Of a stretch of 64,000 nucleotides of DNA, positions 32,483 to 42,377 are shown in pieces. Below the pieces are notes generated by a model that saw nothing but the letters and a program-made list of their open reading frames with translations, searched no databases and was not told the origin of the DNA. The stretch is from contig NZ_AP023247.1 in the NCBI RefSeq assembly GCF_016756535.1, forward strand, positions 2,666,501 through 2,730,500, in the 5' to 3' direction. Made by a program: the position numbers and the translations under genes. Each line of letters opens with the position of its first letter. The first letter of the stretch is position 1. The stretch comes from Mesorhizobium sp. 131-2-1. Its GTDB lineage: Bacteria > Pseudomonadota > Alphaproteobacteria > Rhizobiales > Rhizobiaceae.

Positions 32483-33654
32483 TTCGCGGATCTCTCCAGT
32501 TCGGCAAGGATTTCTTCAGTGTGCTCGCCAAGACGCGGCGAGGGGCGCTCATAGACGAGCGGCGTGCCGGACATCACCATCGGCGCGCGCACCGAGGGCA
32601 GGCGATTGCCGTGGCCGTCGTCGAGATCGAGCCGCATGCCGCGCGCGATCGTCTGCGGATCGTCGAACATCTGGCCGATCGTGTTGATCGGGCTCGCCGG
32701 CACGCTGGCCGCTTCGAGCTTCGCCAGCAGCGGATCGCGCTCGATGCCTTTCAGCGCTTCGATGATGCGCTCGCGCAGCCTGGCGCGGTTGGCGACGCGG
32801 GTGGGATTGGTGGCGAAATCCGGGTTCGACGGCAGATCTTCCAGGCCGACCGCCGCACAGAACTTGCCGAACTGGCCATCATTGCCGACCGCCAGGATGA
32901 TGTGGCCGTCCTTCACCGGCAGCACCTCATAGGGCGCAATGTTCATGTGCGCGTTGCCCATCTGCACCGGCGATTTGCCGGAGACGAGATAGTTGAGGTT
33001 CTGGTTGCCGAGCGCCGAGATCTGGCTGTCGAAAAGCGCCATGTCGATGTGTTGGCCCTCGCCGGTCTTCTCGACGTGGCGAAGAGCGGCCTGGATGGCG
33101 ATCACCGAATATAGGCCGGTGAACAGGTCTGAGATGGCGACACCTGCCTTTTGCGGCTCGCGGCCGGCCTCGCCAGTAATCGACATCATGCCGGCCATGG
33201 CCTGGATGATGAAATCGTAGCCTGCGCGCGGCGCATAGGGTCCGTCCTGACCAAATCCGGTGATCGAGCAATAGACGAGGCGTGGGTTGATCTTCTTCAG
33301 GCTCTCATAGTCGAGGCCATATTTCTTCAGCCCGCCGAGCTTGAAATTCTCGATCAGCACGTCGGCCGTGGCGACCAGGCGGCGCAGCGTATCGGCGCCC
33401 TCGGTCTTGGAGAAGTCGATGGCGATCGAGCGCTTGCCGCGGTTGCAGGAATGGTAGTAGGCGGCCGACAGGTTCTCGCCGTCATGGCTCATGACGAAGG
33501 GCGGGCCCCATTTGCGGGTGTCATCGCCGCCGTCCGGGCTCTCCACCTTGATGACGTCGGCGCCGAGATCGGCAAGCAACTGCCCCGCCCAGGGTCCGGC
33601 AAGGATGCGGGCGAGTTCGATAACGCGGATGCCTTTCAGCGGGGGTTCGGCCAT
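32479..33654 (-). CDS. CaiB/BaiF (class III) CoA-transferase
   Basis: A 391-residue family III CoA-transferase. It opens LKGIRVIELARILAGPWAGQ, the conserved N-terminal motif, and continues LLADLGADVIKVESP. The nucleophilic Asp is Asp176 in VAISDLFTG, matching Asp169 of formyl-CoA transferase. It swaps CoA between two carboxylic acids. It is translationally coupled (ATGA) to the ThDP enzyme downstream. Substrates are not determinable. Confidence 0.9.
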   Translation of the reverse strand: MAEPPLKGIRVIELARILAGPWAGQLLADLGADVIKVESPDGGDDTRKWGPPFVMSHDGENLSAAYYHSCNRGKRSIAIDFSKTEGADTLRRLVATADVLIENFKLGGLKKYGLDYESLKKINPRLVYCSITGFGQDGPYAPRAGYDFIIQAMAGMMSITGEAGREPQKAGVAISDLFTGLYSVIAIQAALRHVEKTGEGQHIDMALFDSQISALGNQNLNYLVSGKSPVQMGNAHMNIAPYEVLPVKDGHIILAVGNDGQFGKFCAAVGLEDLPSNPDFATNPTRVANRARLRERIIEALKGIERDPLLAKLEAASVPASPINTIGQMFDDPQTIARGMRLDLDDGHGNRLPSVRAPMVMSGTPLVYERPSPRLGEHTEEILAELERSAK

Positions 33655-33736
33655 GGTTCACCGTGATGGGTCGGAAGCGCAGCCTCTACCAATCCCGGCC
33701 GCCACTGTCACGGCCCTTGCACTGGGCCACGCCGGA

Positions 33737-34669
33737 TCAGGATTTCACCACGCTGTCCGCCCATGCGGCGAAATCGGCCATGACGATGTCCCGGTTCACC
33801 TCGTTCAGGCTTTCGTGGCGGGTCTCCGGGTAAACTTTTGAAACCAGATTCGAAAAGCCCATTGCGCGCATGCGCCCGGCGAGGTGGTCGACGGCCTTGC
33901 CGTAGTCCGATGCCGGGTCCTTGTCGCCGCCGATCAGATTGATGGAAAGGGTGCGGCGCACGCCGGAAAAATTGCCGTCGCTGCCGCCGTAGAGCGCCAT
34001 CGTGACGACATCCCGCCACATCGACACCGAGGCATCCCAGCCGCAGAACGGATCGGCGATGTACTTCGCCACCTCGGCCTCGTCGCGCGACAGCCAGTCG
34101 AACAAGGTCCTGTGGTTGGGCACCGCCTTGCCCCAGGCCTGGAAGGTCAGCTTCGGCAGCAGCCGCGACGGCACGTCGGAACCCAGCCGCATCCTCTCCC
34201 AGCCGAGGATCGCCAGCGCCAGCTGGCCAAGCAGGCCTTGCGAGAAATTGCCGTTCCAGATCGCGGCGGCCTGCACGCGGGCCGAATGACGCAGAAGGAA
34301 GTTCAGCGCCACCGACGCGCCCATGGAATGGCCGAAGACGACGACCGGCACGCCTGGCTGTTCGCTGGCGATAAGATCGTGGATGGCTGCGACATCGGCG
34401 ATGACCTTGGCGCCGCCATCGACATCGGCGAATTTGCCGAGCGGCGCATCGGGCGCCCTGGTCTCGCCGTGGCCGCGGTGGTCATGCACGTAGACATGAC
34501 AGCCGCGCTCGGCGAGGAAATCGGCGAAACGGGCGTAGCGCGCCGCGTGCTCGGCCAGTCCGTGATTGATCTGGATGACGGCGCGCGGGCTGCCGGTCGC
34601 CTGCTTCACATAGAGGTTGAGGTCCGCGCCGGTCGGCGACTTGACCACGCGCTGCTGGCTGAATGGCAT
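33737..34669 (-). CDS. Alpha/beta hydrolase, monoacylglycerol lipase-like
   Basis: A 310-residue serine hydrolase of the Hydrolase_4/S33 type. The oxyanion motif is INHGLAEHAARY, and the nucleophile Ser is in FGHSMGASVAL; HDHRGHGETR is typical of monoglyceride lipases. The terminal His is probably in ETRHESLNEV. I start at ATG 34669 with GGGGGA 9 bases upstream. No signal peptide, so it is cytosolic. Lysophospholipase activity is an alternative. Confidence 0.85.
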   Translation of the reverse strand: MPFSQQRVVKSPTGADLNLYVKQATGSPRAVIQINHGLAEHAARYARFADFLAERGCHVYVHDHRGHGETRAPDAPLGKFADVDGGAKVIADVAAIHDLIASEQPGVPVVVFGHSMGASVALNFLLRHSARVQAAAIWNGNFSQGLLGQLALAILGWERMRLGSDVPSRLLPKLTFQAWGKAVPNHRTLFDWLSRDEAEVAKYIADPFCGWDASVSMWRDVVTMALYGGSDGNFSGVRRTLSINLIGGDKDPASDYGKAVDHLAGRMRAMGFSNLVSKVYPETRHESLNEVNRDIVMADFAAWADSVVKS

Positions 34670-34857
34670 TTTGCTTTGTCCCCCCAACGCCTTGTCGCGC
34701 TCACGAGAGTTTTGTTTGCGCTGGCGCCGGTTTTAGGTCAATCCGGCCCGGCTGATTTTGCGCTGTGGGTTTCTTGTCCTGCAGTGAGGACTATCGCAAT
34801 TCTGACACGGAGACAGCGGCAGTGTGTGCCGCGATGTTTTTCAGCCGAGGGGCGGGT

Positions 34858-35868
34858 ATGCGGACTGGTTTTGCTTTTTTGTTGGCCATCGCCGTCTCGG
34901 CGCTCGCCGGAACAGCGCGCGCCGATGTGAAGATGAGCGGCACCTTTGTCGCCGATGCCGCCTGCCCGGCGACGCAAGCGATCAAGAGCGGCAAGAACCC
35001 GGGCAATGTCTCGACCGCGGCCGGGCAGAGCTACCAGCTGCTGGCGGCCAACAAGGATGCGCCCACGCATTACCTCATCCTGGTGCCTGGCACCGATCCG
35101 GACCGCCGCTGGGTCAAGATCAGCTGCGGCCACGTCACTGGCGGCAGCGCCGCCCCCACACCGGCGCCCGCCGATCAGAACAAGCCGGCGCAGCCTGCTT
35201 CCGGCAAGCCGGAATATGTGTTCGCGCTGAGCTGGCAGCCGGCCTTCTGCGAAACCAAGTCCAGCAAGCCCGAATGCCAGGCGCAGTCGAAGGCCGGCTT
35301 CGACGCCACGCATTTCACCTTGCACGGGCTGTGGCCGCAGCCGAACGGCAATTTCTATTGCCGGGTATCGGCGGGCGACAAGGCCAATGACAATCCCGCC
35401 CATTGGCAGGACCTGCCGAAGGTCGATCTCGATGCGAACACCCGCGCCGAGCTCGACCAGGTGATGCCGGGCACGGCCTCCAAGCTGGAGCGGCATGAAT
35501 GGATCAAGCACGGCACCTGCTACGGCAAGAGCCAGCAGGAGTATTTCTCGGAAGCGCTCGCTCTGATGCGGGCGGTGAACGCCTCGCCGGTGCGCGATCT
35601 CTTCACCAAGAACATTGGCAAGCAGCTGACGTCGGACCAGATCCGCAACGCCTTCGACAGCGCCTTTGGCGCCGGCGCCGGCGATCGGGTTCGCGTCTCC
35701 TGCCTGGTCGACCCGTCGAGCGGCAGGCGCATGATTGGCGAGCTGACGCTCGGCCTCTCCGGCCCGATCGGCCCAGACAGTACGTTGGGCAGCCTGATGC
35801 TGGCTGCCGCGCCGACCACCAAGGCGGGTTGCCCAAAGGGCACGGTCGACCCGATCGGCTTCCAGTAG
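34858..35868 (+). CDS. Secreted ribonuclease T2 with an extra N-terminal domain
   Basis: A 336-residue periplasmic or exported RNase T2. The signal peptide is FAFLLAIAVSALAGTARA. Both catalytic segments are intact: FTLHGLWP (153-160, His156) and HEWIKHGTC (213-221, His213, Glu214, His218). These cleave RNA via 2',3'-cyclic phosphates with little base preference. Residues 24-95 form an extra domain that I do not recognise, joined by a Pro/Ala-rich linker (98-117). GAGGGGCGGG precedes ATG. It stands alone and is convergent with a cyclase gene. Confidence 0.9.
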   Translation: MRTGFAFLLAIAVSALAGTARADVKMSGTFVADAACPATQAIKSGKNPGNVSTAAGQSYQLLAANKDAPTHYLILVPGTDPDRRWVKISCGHVTGGSAAPTPAPADQNKPAQPASGKPEYVFALSWQPAFCETKSSKPECQAQSKAGFDATHFTLHGLWPQPNGNFYCRVSAGDKANDNPAHWQDLPKVDLDANTRAELDQVMPGTASKLERHEWIKHGTCYGKSQQEYFSEALALMRAVNASPVRDLFTKNIGKQLTSDQIRNAFDSAFGAGAGDRVRVSCLVDPSSGRRMIGELTLGLSGPIGPDSTLGSLMLAAAPTTKAGCPKGTVDPIGFQ

Positions 35869-35871
35869 GTT

Positions 35872-35897
35872 GGCGAGCGGTCTTTCGCCGCTCAGCC
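35872..35897. terminator. Possible hairpin between convergent genes
   Basis: GAGCGG and CCGCTC pair around a 7-base loop, extended by GGC/GCC after a one-base bulge. No T-run follows. Confidence 0.35.
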
Positions 35898-35906
35898 GAC
35901 GGTGCC

Positions 35907-37283
35907 CTACGCCGACCTTGTCCAGCCTATGCGGCCTTCGGCCTCGTCGGCGCCAAGCTCGCCGATGACGCGGTCGCGGCCGGCTGATTTCGCCTGGTAG
36001 AGACGCTGGTCCGCCAGCGCGAAGATATCGGCAAGGCCATTGCTGGTCTCGCTGAGGGTGGAGATGCCGACGCTGACGGTAAGCTCGAACCTGCTGGTGC
36101 TGGCGGATGCCTTGACCGAATGCCTGATGCTTTCGCCAAGCAGCCTCGCGACAGCGTGCGGCTGCTGGCACAGGATGGCGAATTCCTCGCCGCCGATGCG
36201 GAACACCTGGTGTTCGACGCCGGCGGCTTCGGTGAGCACGGCGGCGATCGACTTCAGCACGTTGTCGCCTTCGGCATGGCCGAAGCGATCGTTGATCGAT
36301 TTGAAATGGTCGACGTCGACGATCAGCAGGCTGAGCGGCCTCGACGTCCGCTGGCTGGCGGCGACTGCCGCCTGGCCGTCGGTTTCGAAGCTGCCGCGAT
36401 GCAGGAGACCGGTCAGGCCGTCGCGTCCGACATGCTTGACCAGCGCTTCGTAGCGCTCGCGATAGGTCAGTGTGTCGAAAATGTCGGAAAGCCCGCGCGG
36501 CGCGGCGATCTGCCGGGCCTCGAACCAGCGCAGATAGGCAACCAGCATCAGGCTGTAGGCAAGGGCGGCGCTCATCTTGGCGTACCAGCCGCCGAAGAAG
36601 ACGGCGATCGGCGCCCCGGCGACGAAATGCAGGGCGGTGAAGAAACCCGCCTGGTCGAAGCTCAGCACGCAGGCGACGGAGACGAGGATGCGGGCAAACA
36701 GGTGATCGCGAAGGTAGCGGCCGAGCTTTTCGTAGAGAAGGATGATCAATATGGCGTCGACGAAGAGCAGCGACGTGCCCCACACCATCAGCCAGCCCAT
36801 CTGGTCGATGAAGCCGATATCGGGAGCCTTGCCGTCCGGAAGCGGCGAGATCGCGTGCAGGCGCAGGATCAGCACCAGACCGATCATCAGGGCATTGCCG
36901 AGCAGCAGGCCGTAGATCGGCTGCCGCACCGTCGCCGCGTCTTCCTTGATGTAGAGCAACAGCAGCATCACCAGCTTGCCCGAGAACAGCACCGCCGAGC
37001 CCGGCGACACCATGCCGAAGGGCAGGGCGACGTAGAAGACGCTGGCGAGATAGGTCTCGAGGAAGTGCATGACGCCGAGCGCGCAGACGAAGACGCCGAG
37101 GCCGATGCGCGCCCTGAAGCGGAACAGCGTGACCATGACGCCGAAATAGAGAACCGCTTCGGCAAGGAGCAGAAAACTGTTCAACAACGCCGTCGATCCG
37201 TCCTTTTCGCTGAAATCGCCATCAACCGGCGATTGCCATCCACCTCCGTTTTGCCGGGAAATGATTAATCGGTGCTTGCGCAT
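35907..37283 (-). CDS. Membrane-bound diguanylate cyclase (GGDEF domain)
   Basis: A 458-residue protein making cyclic di-GMP. The N-terminal half (about residues 30-270) is a multi-helix membrane sensor with several hydrophobic stretches such as LLLAEAVLYFGVMVTLF and GLLLGNALMIGLVLIL. The C-terminal GGDEF domain has DGLTGLLHR at its start and active-site FRIGGEEFAIL, an intact GG[D/E]EF signature. The RxxD inhibitory site is not obvious upstream. Start ATG 37283 lacks a clear Shine-Dalgarno, so the true start may differ. Confidence 0.88.
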   Translation of the reverse strand: MRKHRLIISRQNGGGWQSPVDGDFSEKDGSTALLNSFLLLAEAVLYFGVMVTLFRFRARIGLGVFVCALGVMHFLETYLASVFYVALPFGMVSPGSAVLFSGKLVMLLLLYIKEDAATVRQPIYGLLLGNALMIGLVLILRLHAISPLPDGKAPDIGFIDQMGWLMVWGTSLLFVDAILIILLYEKLGRYLRDHLFARILVSVACVLSFDQAGFFTALHFVAGAPIAVFFGGWYAKMSAALAYSLMLVAYLRWFEARQIAAPRGLSDIFDTLTYRERYEALVKHVGRDGLTGLLHRGSFETDGQAAVAASQRTSRPLSLLIVDVDHFKSINDRFGHAEGDNVLKSIAAVLTEAAGVEHQVFRIGGEEFAILCQQPHAVARLLGESIRHSVKASASTSRFELTVSVGISTLSETSNGLADIFALADQRLYQAKSAGRDRVIGELGADEAEGRIGWTRSA

Positions 37284-37451
37284 CGACACTTGGCGCGCCG
37301 AAAAAGGACGACGACAACCGAATGCTTGCAGGCTGATGAGCGTTTGGTGATCGGGCCGCGGCACCGAAAGCGATTGCCGTTCGGCGCTGCATCGCCTACA
37401 TAGCGCGCAACCTCCGTCCAGTTTGACACTTCAGTTCCAGGGAAAGCGCGC

Positions 37452-39101
37452 GTGGCACGCCAGTTCATCTATCACATGTCCGGCCTGTCGAAGGCCTATG
37501 GCACCAAGAAGGTGCTCGATAACGTTCATCTGTCGTTCTATCCGGATGCCAAGATCGGCATTCTGGGCCCCAACGGCTCGGGCAAGTCGACGATCCTGCG
37601 CATCATGGCCGGGCTCGACAAGGAGTTTCAGGGCGAGGCGTGGCTGGCCGAGGGTGCCACCGTCGGCTACCTGGCGCAGGAGCCGCAGCTCGACAACAGC
37701 AAGACCGTTCGCGAAAACGTCATGGACGGCGTCGGCAGGAAGACCGCCATCATCGAGCGCTACAACGAGCTGATGATGAACTATTCCGACGAGACGGCCG
37801 ACGAGTCCGCCAAGCTTCAGGACGAGATGGACCGGCTCAACCTGTGGGACCTCGAGCAGCAGGTCGAGATGGCGATGGACGCGCTGCAGTGTCCGCCGGC
37901 CGATTCCGAGGTGACCAACCTGTCGGGCGGCGAGCGCCGCCGCGTGGCGCTCTGCCGGCTGCTTCTGGAACAGCCCGATCTGCTGCTGCTTGACGAACCG
38001 ACCAACCATCTCGACGCCGAAACCACGCAATGGCTGGAAAAGCACCTGCGCGACTATCCGGGCTCGGTGCTGATCATCACCCACGACCGCTACTTCCTCG
38101 ACAACGTCACCGGCTGGATCCTCGAACTCGATCGCGGCCGCGGCATCCCCTACGAGGGCAATTACACCAAATATCTCGACGCCAAGGCCAAGCGCCTGAT
38201 CCAGGAAGGCCGCGAGGACGACTCCCGGCAGAAGGCGATTTGGCGCGAGCGCGAGTGGATCCAGTCCTCGCCGAAGGCGCGCCAGACCAAGTCCAAGGCG
38301 CGCATCAAGGCCTATGAGGAACTGGTCGAGCAGTCGCAGAACCGCAAGCCGACCGATACGCAGATCGTCATCCCGGCCAGTGAGCGCCTCGGCAACGTCG
38401 TCATCGAGGTCGAGGGCCTCAACAAGGGCTTCGCCGACGAGCTCCTGATCGAGGATCTGTCGTTCAAGCTGCCGCCCGGCGGCATCGTCGGTGTCATCGG
38501 CCCGAACGGCGCCGGCAAGACGACGCTGTTCAAGATGTTCACCGGCCAGGAAAAGCCGGATGCCGGCTCGGTCCGCATCGGCGAGACGGCGAGGCTCGGC
38601 TATGTCGACCAGAGCCGCGACGCGCTCGATCCGAACAAGACGGTGTGGGAAGAGATCTCCGGCGGCGCCGAAGTCATCAAGCTCGGCAAGCACGAGGTCA
38701 ACAGCCGTGCCTATTGCTCGTCGTTCAACTTCCGTGGCGGCGACCAGCAGCAGAAGGTCGGCAACCTCTCCGGCGGCCAGCGCAACCGCGTCCATCTGGC
38801 CAAGATGCTGAAGGGTGGCGGCAATGTGCTGCTGCTCGACGAACCGACCAACGACCTCGACACCGAAACGCTGAGCGCGCTGGAAGACGCGCTGGAAGCC
38901 TATGCCGGCTGCGCGGTCATCATCAGCCACGACCGCATGTTCCTCGACCGCATGGCCACGCATATGCTCGCCTTCGAGGGTGATGCGCATGTCGAATGGT
39001 TCGAGGGCAACTTCGAGGAATACGAGAAGGACAAGCTTCGCCGCCTCGGCGCGGAAGCGGCGGCCCCGCACCGCATGACGCACAAGCGGCTGACGCGGTA
39101 G
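37452..39101 (+). CDS. ettA: Energy-dependent translational throttle protein EttA
   Basis: A 549-residue ABC-F protein that binds the ribosomal E site and gates elongation by ATP/ADP ratio. It has no membrane segment but two ABC domains: GPNGSGKST with LSGGERRR and [11 protein letters not shown], then GPNGAGKTT with LSGGQRNR and [11 protein letters not shown]. Between them lies the charged P-site interaction linker (around [18 protein letters not shown]). Start is GTG, read [17 protein letters not shown]. Length and motifs match EttA closely. Confidence 0.95.
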   Translation: MARQFIYHMSGLSKAYGTKKVLDNVHLSFYPDAKIGILGPNGSGKSTILRIMAGLDKEFQGEAWLAEGATVGYLAQEPQLDNSKTVRENVMDGVGRKTAIIERYNELMMNYSDETADESAKLQDEMDRLNLWDLEQQVEMAMDALQCPPADSEVTNLSGGERRRVALCRLLLEQPDLLLLDEPTNHLDAETTQWLEKHLRDYPGSVLIITHDRYFLDNVTGWILELDRGRGIPYEGNYTKYLDAKAKRLIQEGREDDSRQKAIWREREWIQSSPKARQTKSKARIKAYEELVEQSQNRKPTDTQIVIPASERLGNVVIEVEGLNKGFADELLIEDLSFKLPPGGIVGVIGPNGAGKTTLFKMFTGQEKPDAGSVRIGETARLGYVDQSRDALDPNKTVWEEISGGAEVIKLGKHEVNSRAYCSSFNFRGGDQQQKVGNLSGGQRNRVHLAKMLKGGGNVLLLDEPTNDLDTETLSALEDALEAYAGCAVIISHDRMFLDRMATHMLAFEGDAHVEWFEGNFEEYEKDKLRRLGAEAAAPHRMTHKRLTR

Positions 39102-39138
39102 GAGCAGTCCAGGGGCGGCGAACAAGCGAGGTTCGGAA

Positions 39139-39909
39139 ATGGCTGACTGGTCCGCCGCCCAATATCTGAAGTTCGAGGACGAGCGCACGCGGCCCGCGCG
39201 GGACCTGGCGGCACAAGTTCCCGTCGACTTCCCGCGCCGGGTCGTCGACATCGGGTGTGGGCCGGGCAATTCGACCGAGCTGCTGGTCCAACGCTGGCCG
39301 GATGCCGAAGTCAGCGGCTTCGACACCTCTCCGGACATGATCGAGAAGGCGAGGGCGCGGCTGCCGAATGTGACCTTCGGTCTCGCCGATGCCTCCGTCT
39401 GGCAGCCGGACAAGCCGGTCGACGTCATCTTCGCCAACGCGGTGTTCCAGTGGCTGCCGGAGCATCCGGCGATATTCCAGCGGCTGATGGGGTTCTTGAG
39501 CCCGCACGGCACGCTCGCCGTGCAGATGCCCGACAATCTCGGCGAGCCCTCGCACCGGGAAATGCGCGAGACGGCGGCCGAAATGCCGTTTGCCGAAAAG
39601 CTGAAAAGCGCCGCGCGCGAGCCGCTGCCGCAGGTGTCGTTCTACTACGATCTGCTGTCGCCCTACTGCGACCGGCTCGACATCTGGCACACGATCTACA
39701 ACCACCCGCTTGCCGATGCCGAGGCGATCGTCGAATGGGTGAAGTCGACGGGGCTGAAGCCGTTTCTCGATCCGCTCGACGCGGACGAGCGCAAGCTGTT
39801 CCTCGACCGCTACACGGCAAGGATCGCGAAGGCCTATCCAAGGACCGCGAACGGCAAGGTGCTGCTGCGCTTTCCGAGGATTTTCATCGTCGCGCGCCGT
39901 CCTGTTTAG
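39139..39909 (+). CDS. tam: Trans-aconitate 2-methyltransferase
   Basis: A 256-residue SAM methyltransferase that esterifies trans-aconitate, a spontaneous inhibitor derived from aconitate. It starts [20 protein letters not shown], diagnostic of Tam, and has the SAM motif [15 protein letters not shown] and [11 protein letters not shown]. It follows ettA by 37 bases but is likely a separate unit. Confidence 0.92.
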   Translation: MADWSAAQYLKFEDERTRPARDLAAQVPVDFPRRVVDIGCGPGNSTELLVQRWPDAEVSGFDTSPDMIEKARARLPNVTFGLADASVWQPDKPVDVIFANAVFQWLPEHPAIFQRLMGFLSPHGTLAVQMPDNLGEPSHREMRETAAEMPFAEKLKSAAREPLPQVSFYYDLLSPYCDRLDIWHTIYNHPLADAEAIVEWVKSTGLKPFLDPLDADERKLFLDRYTARIAKAYPRTANGKVLLRFPRIFIVARRPV

Positions 39910-40020
39910 GAAGCGTCAGGCATGCCGTGCCGCACTCATCACGAGCGCTTGACCGTATTTCGCGACCGTGCGCAGTCTTCCAGCCTGGATCGGGGTCGGT
40001 TGCCGGGCTGGCGGGGCTGG

Positions 40021-40243
40021 ATGATGGCGCTGAGCAAGGTGGTTCTGGGCGGCTGCATATGCGCGGTCGCGAGCGCCCGGCTATCCGACCTATGTGCTTG
40101 AAATCGACACTCCGGGCTTTGCCTACGGCTATGTCAATCTCGGCCGCCGCAACGTGTCGCTGCCGGGCCAGTTCGTACGCAGCCGCGATGACGGCGCCTG
40201 CTGGGACAACCCGCAGACCAACACCAAGCTCTGCGCCTGGTAA
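40021..40243 (+). pseudogene. Probable frameshifted small secreted protein
   Basis: A signal-peptide-like leader (MMALSKVVLGGCICAVASA) opens at 40021 but its frame stops at 40099. In the next frame a coherent mature region follows at once: PGYPTYVLEIDTPGFAYGYV, then NLGRRNVSLPG, then DDGACWDNP and LCAW with a stop at 40241. A one-base insertion near 40077 would explain the break. I recognise no family. A sequencing error or chance similarity is possible. Confidence 0.45.
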
Positions 40244-40357
40244 TCCCACGCATTCGATTTAAGCTGGCATAAACCGGCCAAATGCGACAAGTGTTGCAAC
40301 GGGCCGTATCCGCGCCCACATCAAGCCCTCAACGCCTGCGCATGGGACGGGTTGGAA

Positions 40358-41479
40358 ATGCATCGCGTCATCATCAGCGGCATCGGCGCTGAAATCCCCG
40401 AACCCGTCATCACAAATCAAGAGCTGGTCGCCAGCTTCAATGCCTGGGTCGACACGGAAAATGCGCGGCGTGAGGTCACCGGCGAGGCGTTGCTGCAGAA
40501 GTCGGACAGCGACTTCATCGTCCATGCCTCGGGTGTCCAGACCCGCCATGTCGTCGAACGCGAAGGCATTTTGGACCCCATCCGCATGGCGCCGCGCATT
40601 CCGGCGCGTCCGGACGATGCAATTTCGATTGAGGCCGAGTTCGGCATCGCCTCCGCCAGGAAGGCGCTCGACCATGCCGGTCTGCAGCCGTCCGACATCG
40701 ACCTCGTCATCTGCTCGGCCTCGCACCACCAGAGGCCCTATCCGGCGATCGCCATCGAGATGCAGCAGGCGCTGGGCACGAAGGGCGCCGGCTTCGACAT
40801 GGGGCTCGGCTGTTCCTCGGCGGCGGCCGCGCTGCACATAGCCGCAAACCTCGTGCGGGCGGGTGCGCACAAGCGGGTGCTAGTCTCGACGCCGGAGATC
40901 ATCACCGGCCATCTCAACTTCCGCGACCGGCAGACGCATTTCATCTTCGGCGATGCTTCGGTCGCCATGATCGTCGAGGGGCTCGACCAGGGCGAGAAGC
41001 GGCCAGGGCGCTTCGAGGTGCTGGACACGCGCACCTGGACGCAGATGTCGAACAACATCCGCACCAATCTCGGCTACCACACCCGCACCGCCCAGGACGA
41101 TCCCTACAGGATCGATCTGGAGGGGAACCTGATCAAGCAGGTCGGCAACAAGGTGTTCAAGGAAGTCACCGTCGCCGGCCACAAATTCATCGTCGAGTTC
41201 CTGGCCGAGCATGGGCTGACGCCACAGGCGATAAGGCGCTTCTGGCTGCACCAGGCCAATGCGCGCATGAATGCGATGATCCTGAAGCTCGCCTTCGGCC
41301 ATGAGGTCGATCACGACCGCGCGCCGATGGTGCTGGAACGGCTCGGCAACACCGCCGGTGCCGGCGCCATCGTCGCGCTGTCGGAAAACCACGCCGACAT
41401 GAAGGCCGGGGATTTCGGCCTGATCTGCGCTTTCGGCGCCGGCTATTCGATCGGCGGCGCCCTACTCAAGATGCTCTGA
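40358..41479 (+). CDS. Beta-ketoacyl-ACP synthase III (FabH-like)
   Basis: A 373-residue thiolase-fold condensing enzyme. The triad is Cys152 in GLGCSSAAAALH, His in FWLHQANARMN and Asn in RLGNTAGAGA. It is longer than E. coli FabH (about 317) owing to extra sequence after the N-terminus and in the middle, a form seen in several alphaproteobacteria. It may start fatty-acid synthesis or act in a specialised acyl pathway; no other fatty-acid gene is adjacent. ATG 40358 is preferred to a TTG 6 bases earlier. Confidence 0.88.
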   Translation: MHRVIISGIGAEIPEPVITNQELVASFNAWVDTENARREVTGEALLQKSDSDFIVHASGVQTRHVVEREGILDPIRMAPRIPARPDDAISIEAEFGIASARKALDHAGLQPSDIDLVICSASHHQRPYPAIAIEMQQALGTKGAGFDMGLGCSSAAAALHIAANLVRAGAHKRVLVSTPEIITGHLNFRDRQTHFIFGDASVAMIVEGLDQGEKRPGRFEVLDTRTWTQMSNNIRTNLGYHTRTAQDDPYRIDLEGNLIKQVGNKVFKEVTVAGHKFIVEFLAEHGLTPQAIRRFWLHQANARMNAMILKLAFGHEVDHDRAPMVLERLGNTAGAGAIVALSENHADMKAGDFGLICAFGAGYSIGGALLKML

Positions 41480-41490
41480 GGGGAATGTCG

Positions 41491-41612
41491 ATATTCAGGT
41501 GATGGCGGCCTGCAAACGGCGGCTTCCTGCGCTTCCGGCACTCACGTACCTAAAGTACGCTCCGCTTCGGTTCTCGGAACCCACCGTTTTCGGCTCGGCC
41601 TGACCTGAATCT
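41491..41612. repeat. Long imperfect extragenic palindrome
   Basis: The whole gap between two convergent genes folds on itself. Outer arms are ATTCAGGT (41493-41500) and ACCTGAAT (41603-41610). Middle arms AAACGGCGGCTTCC (41514-41527) and GGAACCCACCGTTT (41576-41589) pair at 12 of 14 positions. The centre is CGTAC-CTAAA-GTACG. The core resembles dispersed repeats found at gene ends in proteobacteria; this is from memory. Confidence 0.7.
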
Positions 41613-41629
41613 CAACATACCCAGGTGCC

Positions 41630-42196
41630 TCAATTGGGCGCAAAGGGCACTAGCATCGGCACGCGCCTGGCATAATCCTCATAGGCCGTACCCAGCTCGC
41701 CGCGCAGAAAGCTCTCCTCCAGCCTGGCCTTCACGACGATGCCTACGATGAGGAAGGCGGCGCCAGCCACACCCCAGACCGTGCCCTTCGCCGCCATGGT
41801 GGCGAGTAGCGCCAGAAGCAGGCCGGTGTAGATCGGATGCCGGACCAGCCGATAGGGGCCGGTGTCGACCACGCGGTGACCAGCCTTGGTGGTGACCGTG
41901 CCCGACCACAGCCGGCCGAGATGCAGCCTGGCCCACCAGGAGAAGGCGAGGCCGATTGCTATCAGCGCGACGCAGATCCAGGCCTCCGTGAGGGTCGGCA
42001 TCCAAAGCCGGAACCGGCCGACATAGCCGTGCGTCGGCACGAACAGCATGATCGCGCCGATCGTCCACAGGGCGCGATAACGAACTTCCTCCCGGAAGCC
42101 GGCGCGCTTTGCCGCTGGGTCGGCCCAAAATGCCGCCGCGAGCCATGATACGACCCAAATCAGCCACAGCGCGGCGATTGCAGGAGCGGGATGCAT
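41630..42196 (-). CDS. Isoprenylcysteine carboxyl methyltransferase (ICMT/PEMT-like) family membrane protein
   Basis: A 188-residue membrane methyltransferase. About four hydrophobic helices precede the SAM-binding signature TGPYRLVRHPIYTGLLL, and the EESFLRGELG segment near the end supplies the second motif. Bacterial members methylate small lipids or amines; no prenylated proteins are expected. GGAGGAGG lies before ATG 42196. Confidence 0.85.
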   Translation of the reverse strand: MHPAPAIAALWLIWVVSWLAAAFWADPAAKRAGFREEVRYRALWTIGAIMLFVPTHGYVGRFRLWMPTLTEAWICVALIAIGLAFSWWARLHLGRLWSGTVTTKAGHRVVDTGPYRLVRHPIYTGLLLALLATMAAKGTVWGVAGAAFLIVGIVVKARLEESFLRGELGTAYEDYARRVPMLVPFAPN

Positions 42197-42377
42197 GATG
42201 CCTCCTCCGAGAGCATGACTATCGGATCGTGCCCGCGCGGCGGCAATGCGGCGCAAGACGAAATCAGGGTAAGAAGATCGTGATCCGGCGATACGCCATC
42301 AAGGCGCTTGATTGGATCATCAGTGCTTTCGACTGGACCCTGTCCGGCGACTTCGGCTAAGCCAAGGCATGCAAGAG

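Noticed and set aside
34738..36783. Minus-strand open frame of about 680 codons over the RNase T2 and cyclase genes
   Set aside because: It crosses two real genes in other frames and shows no recognisable domain.
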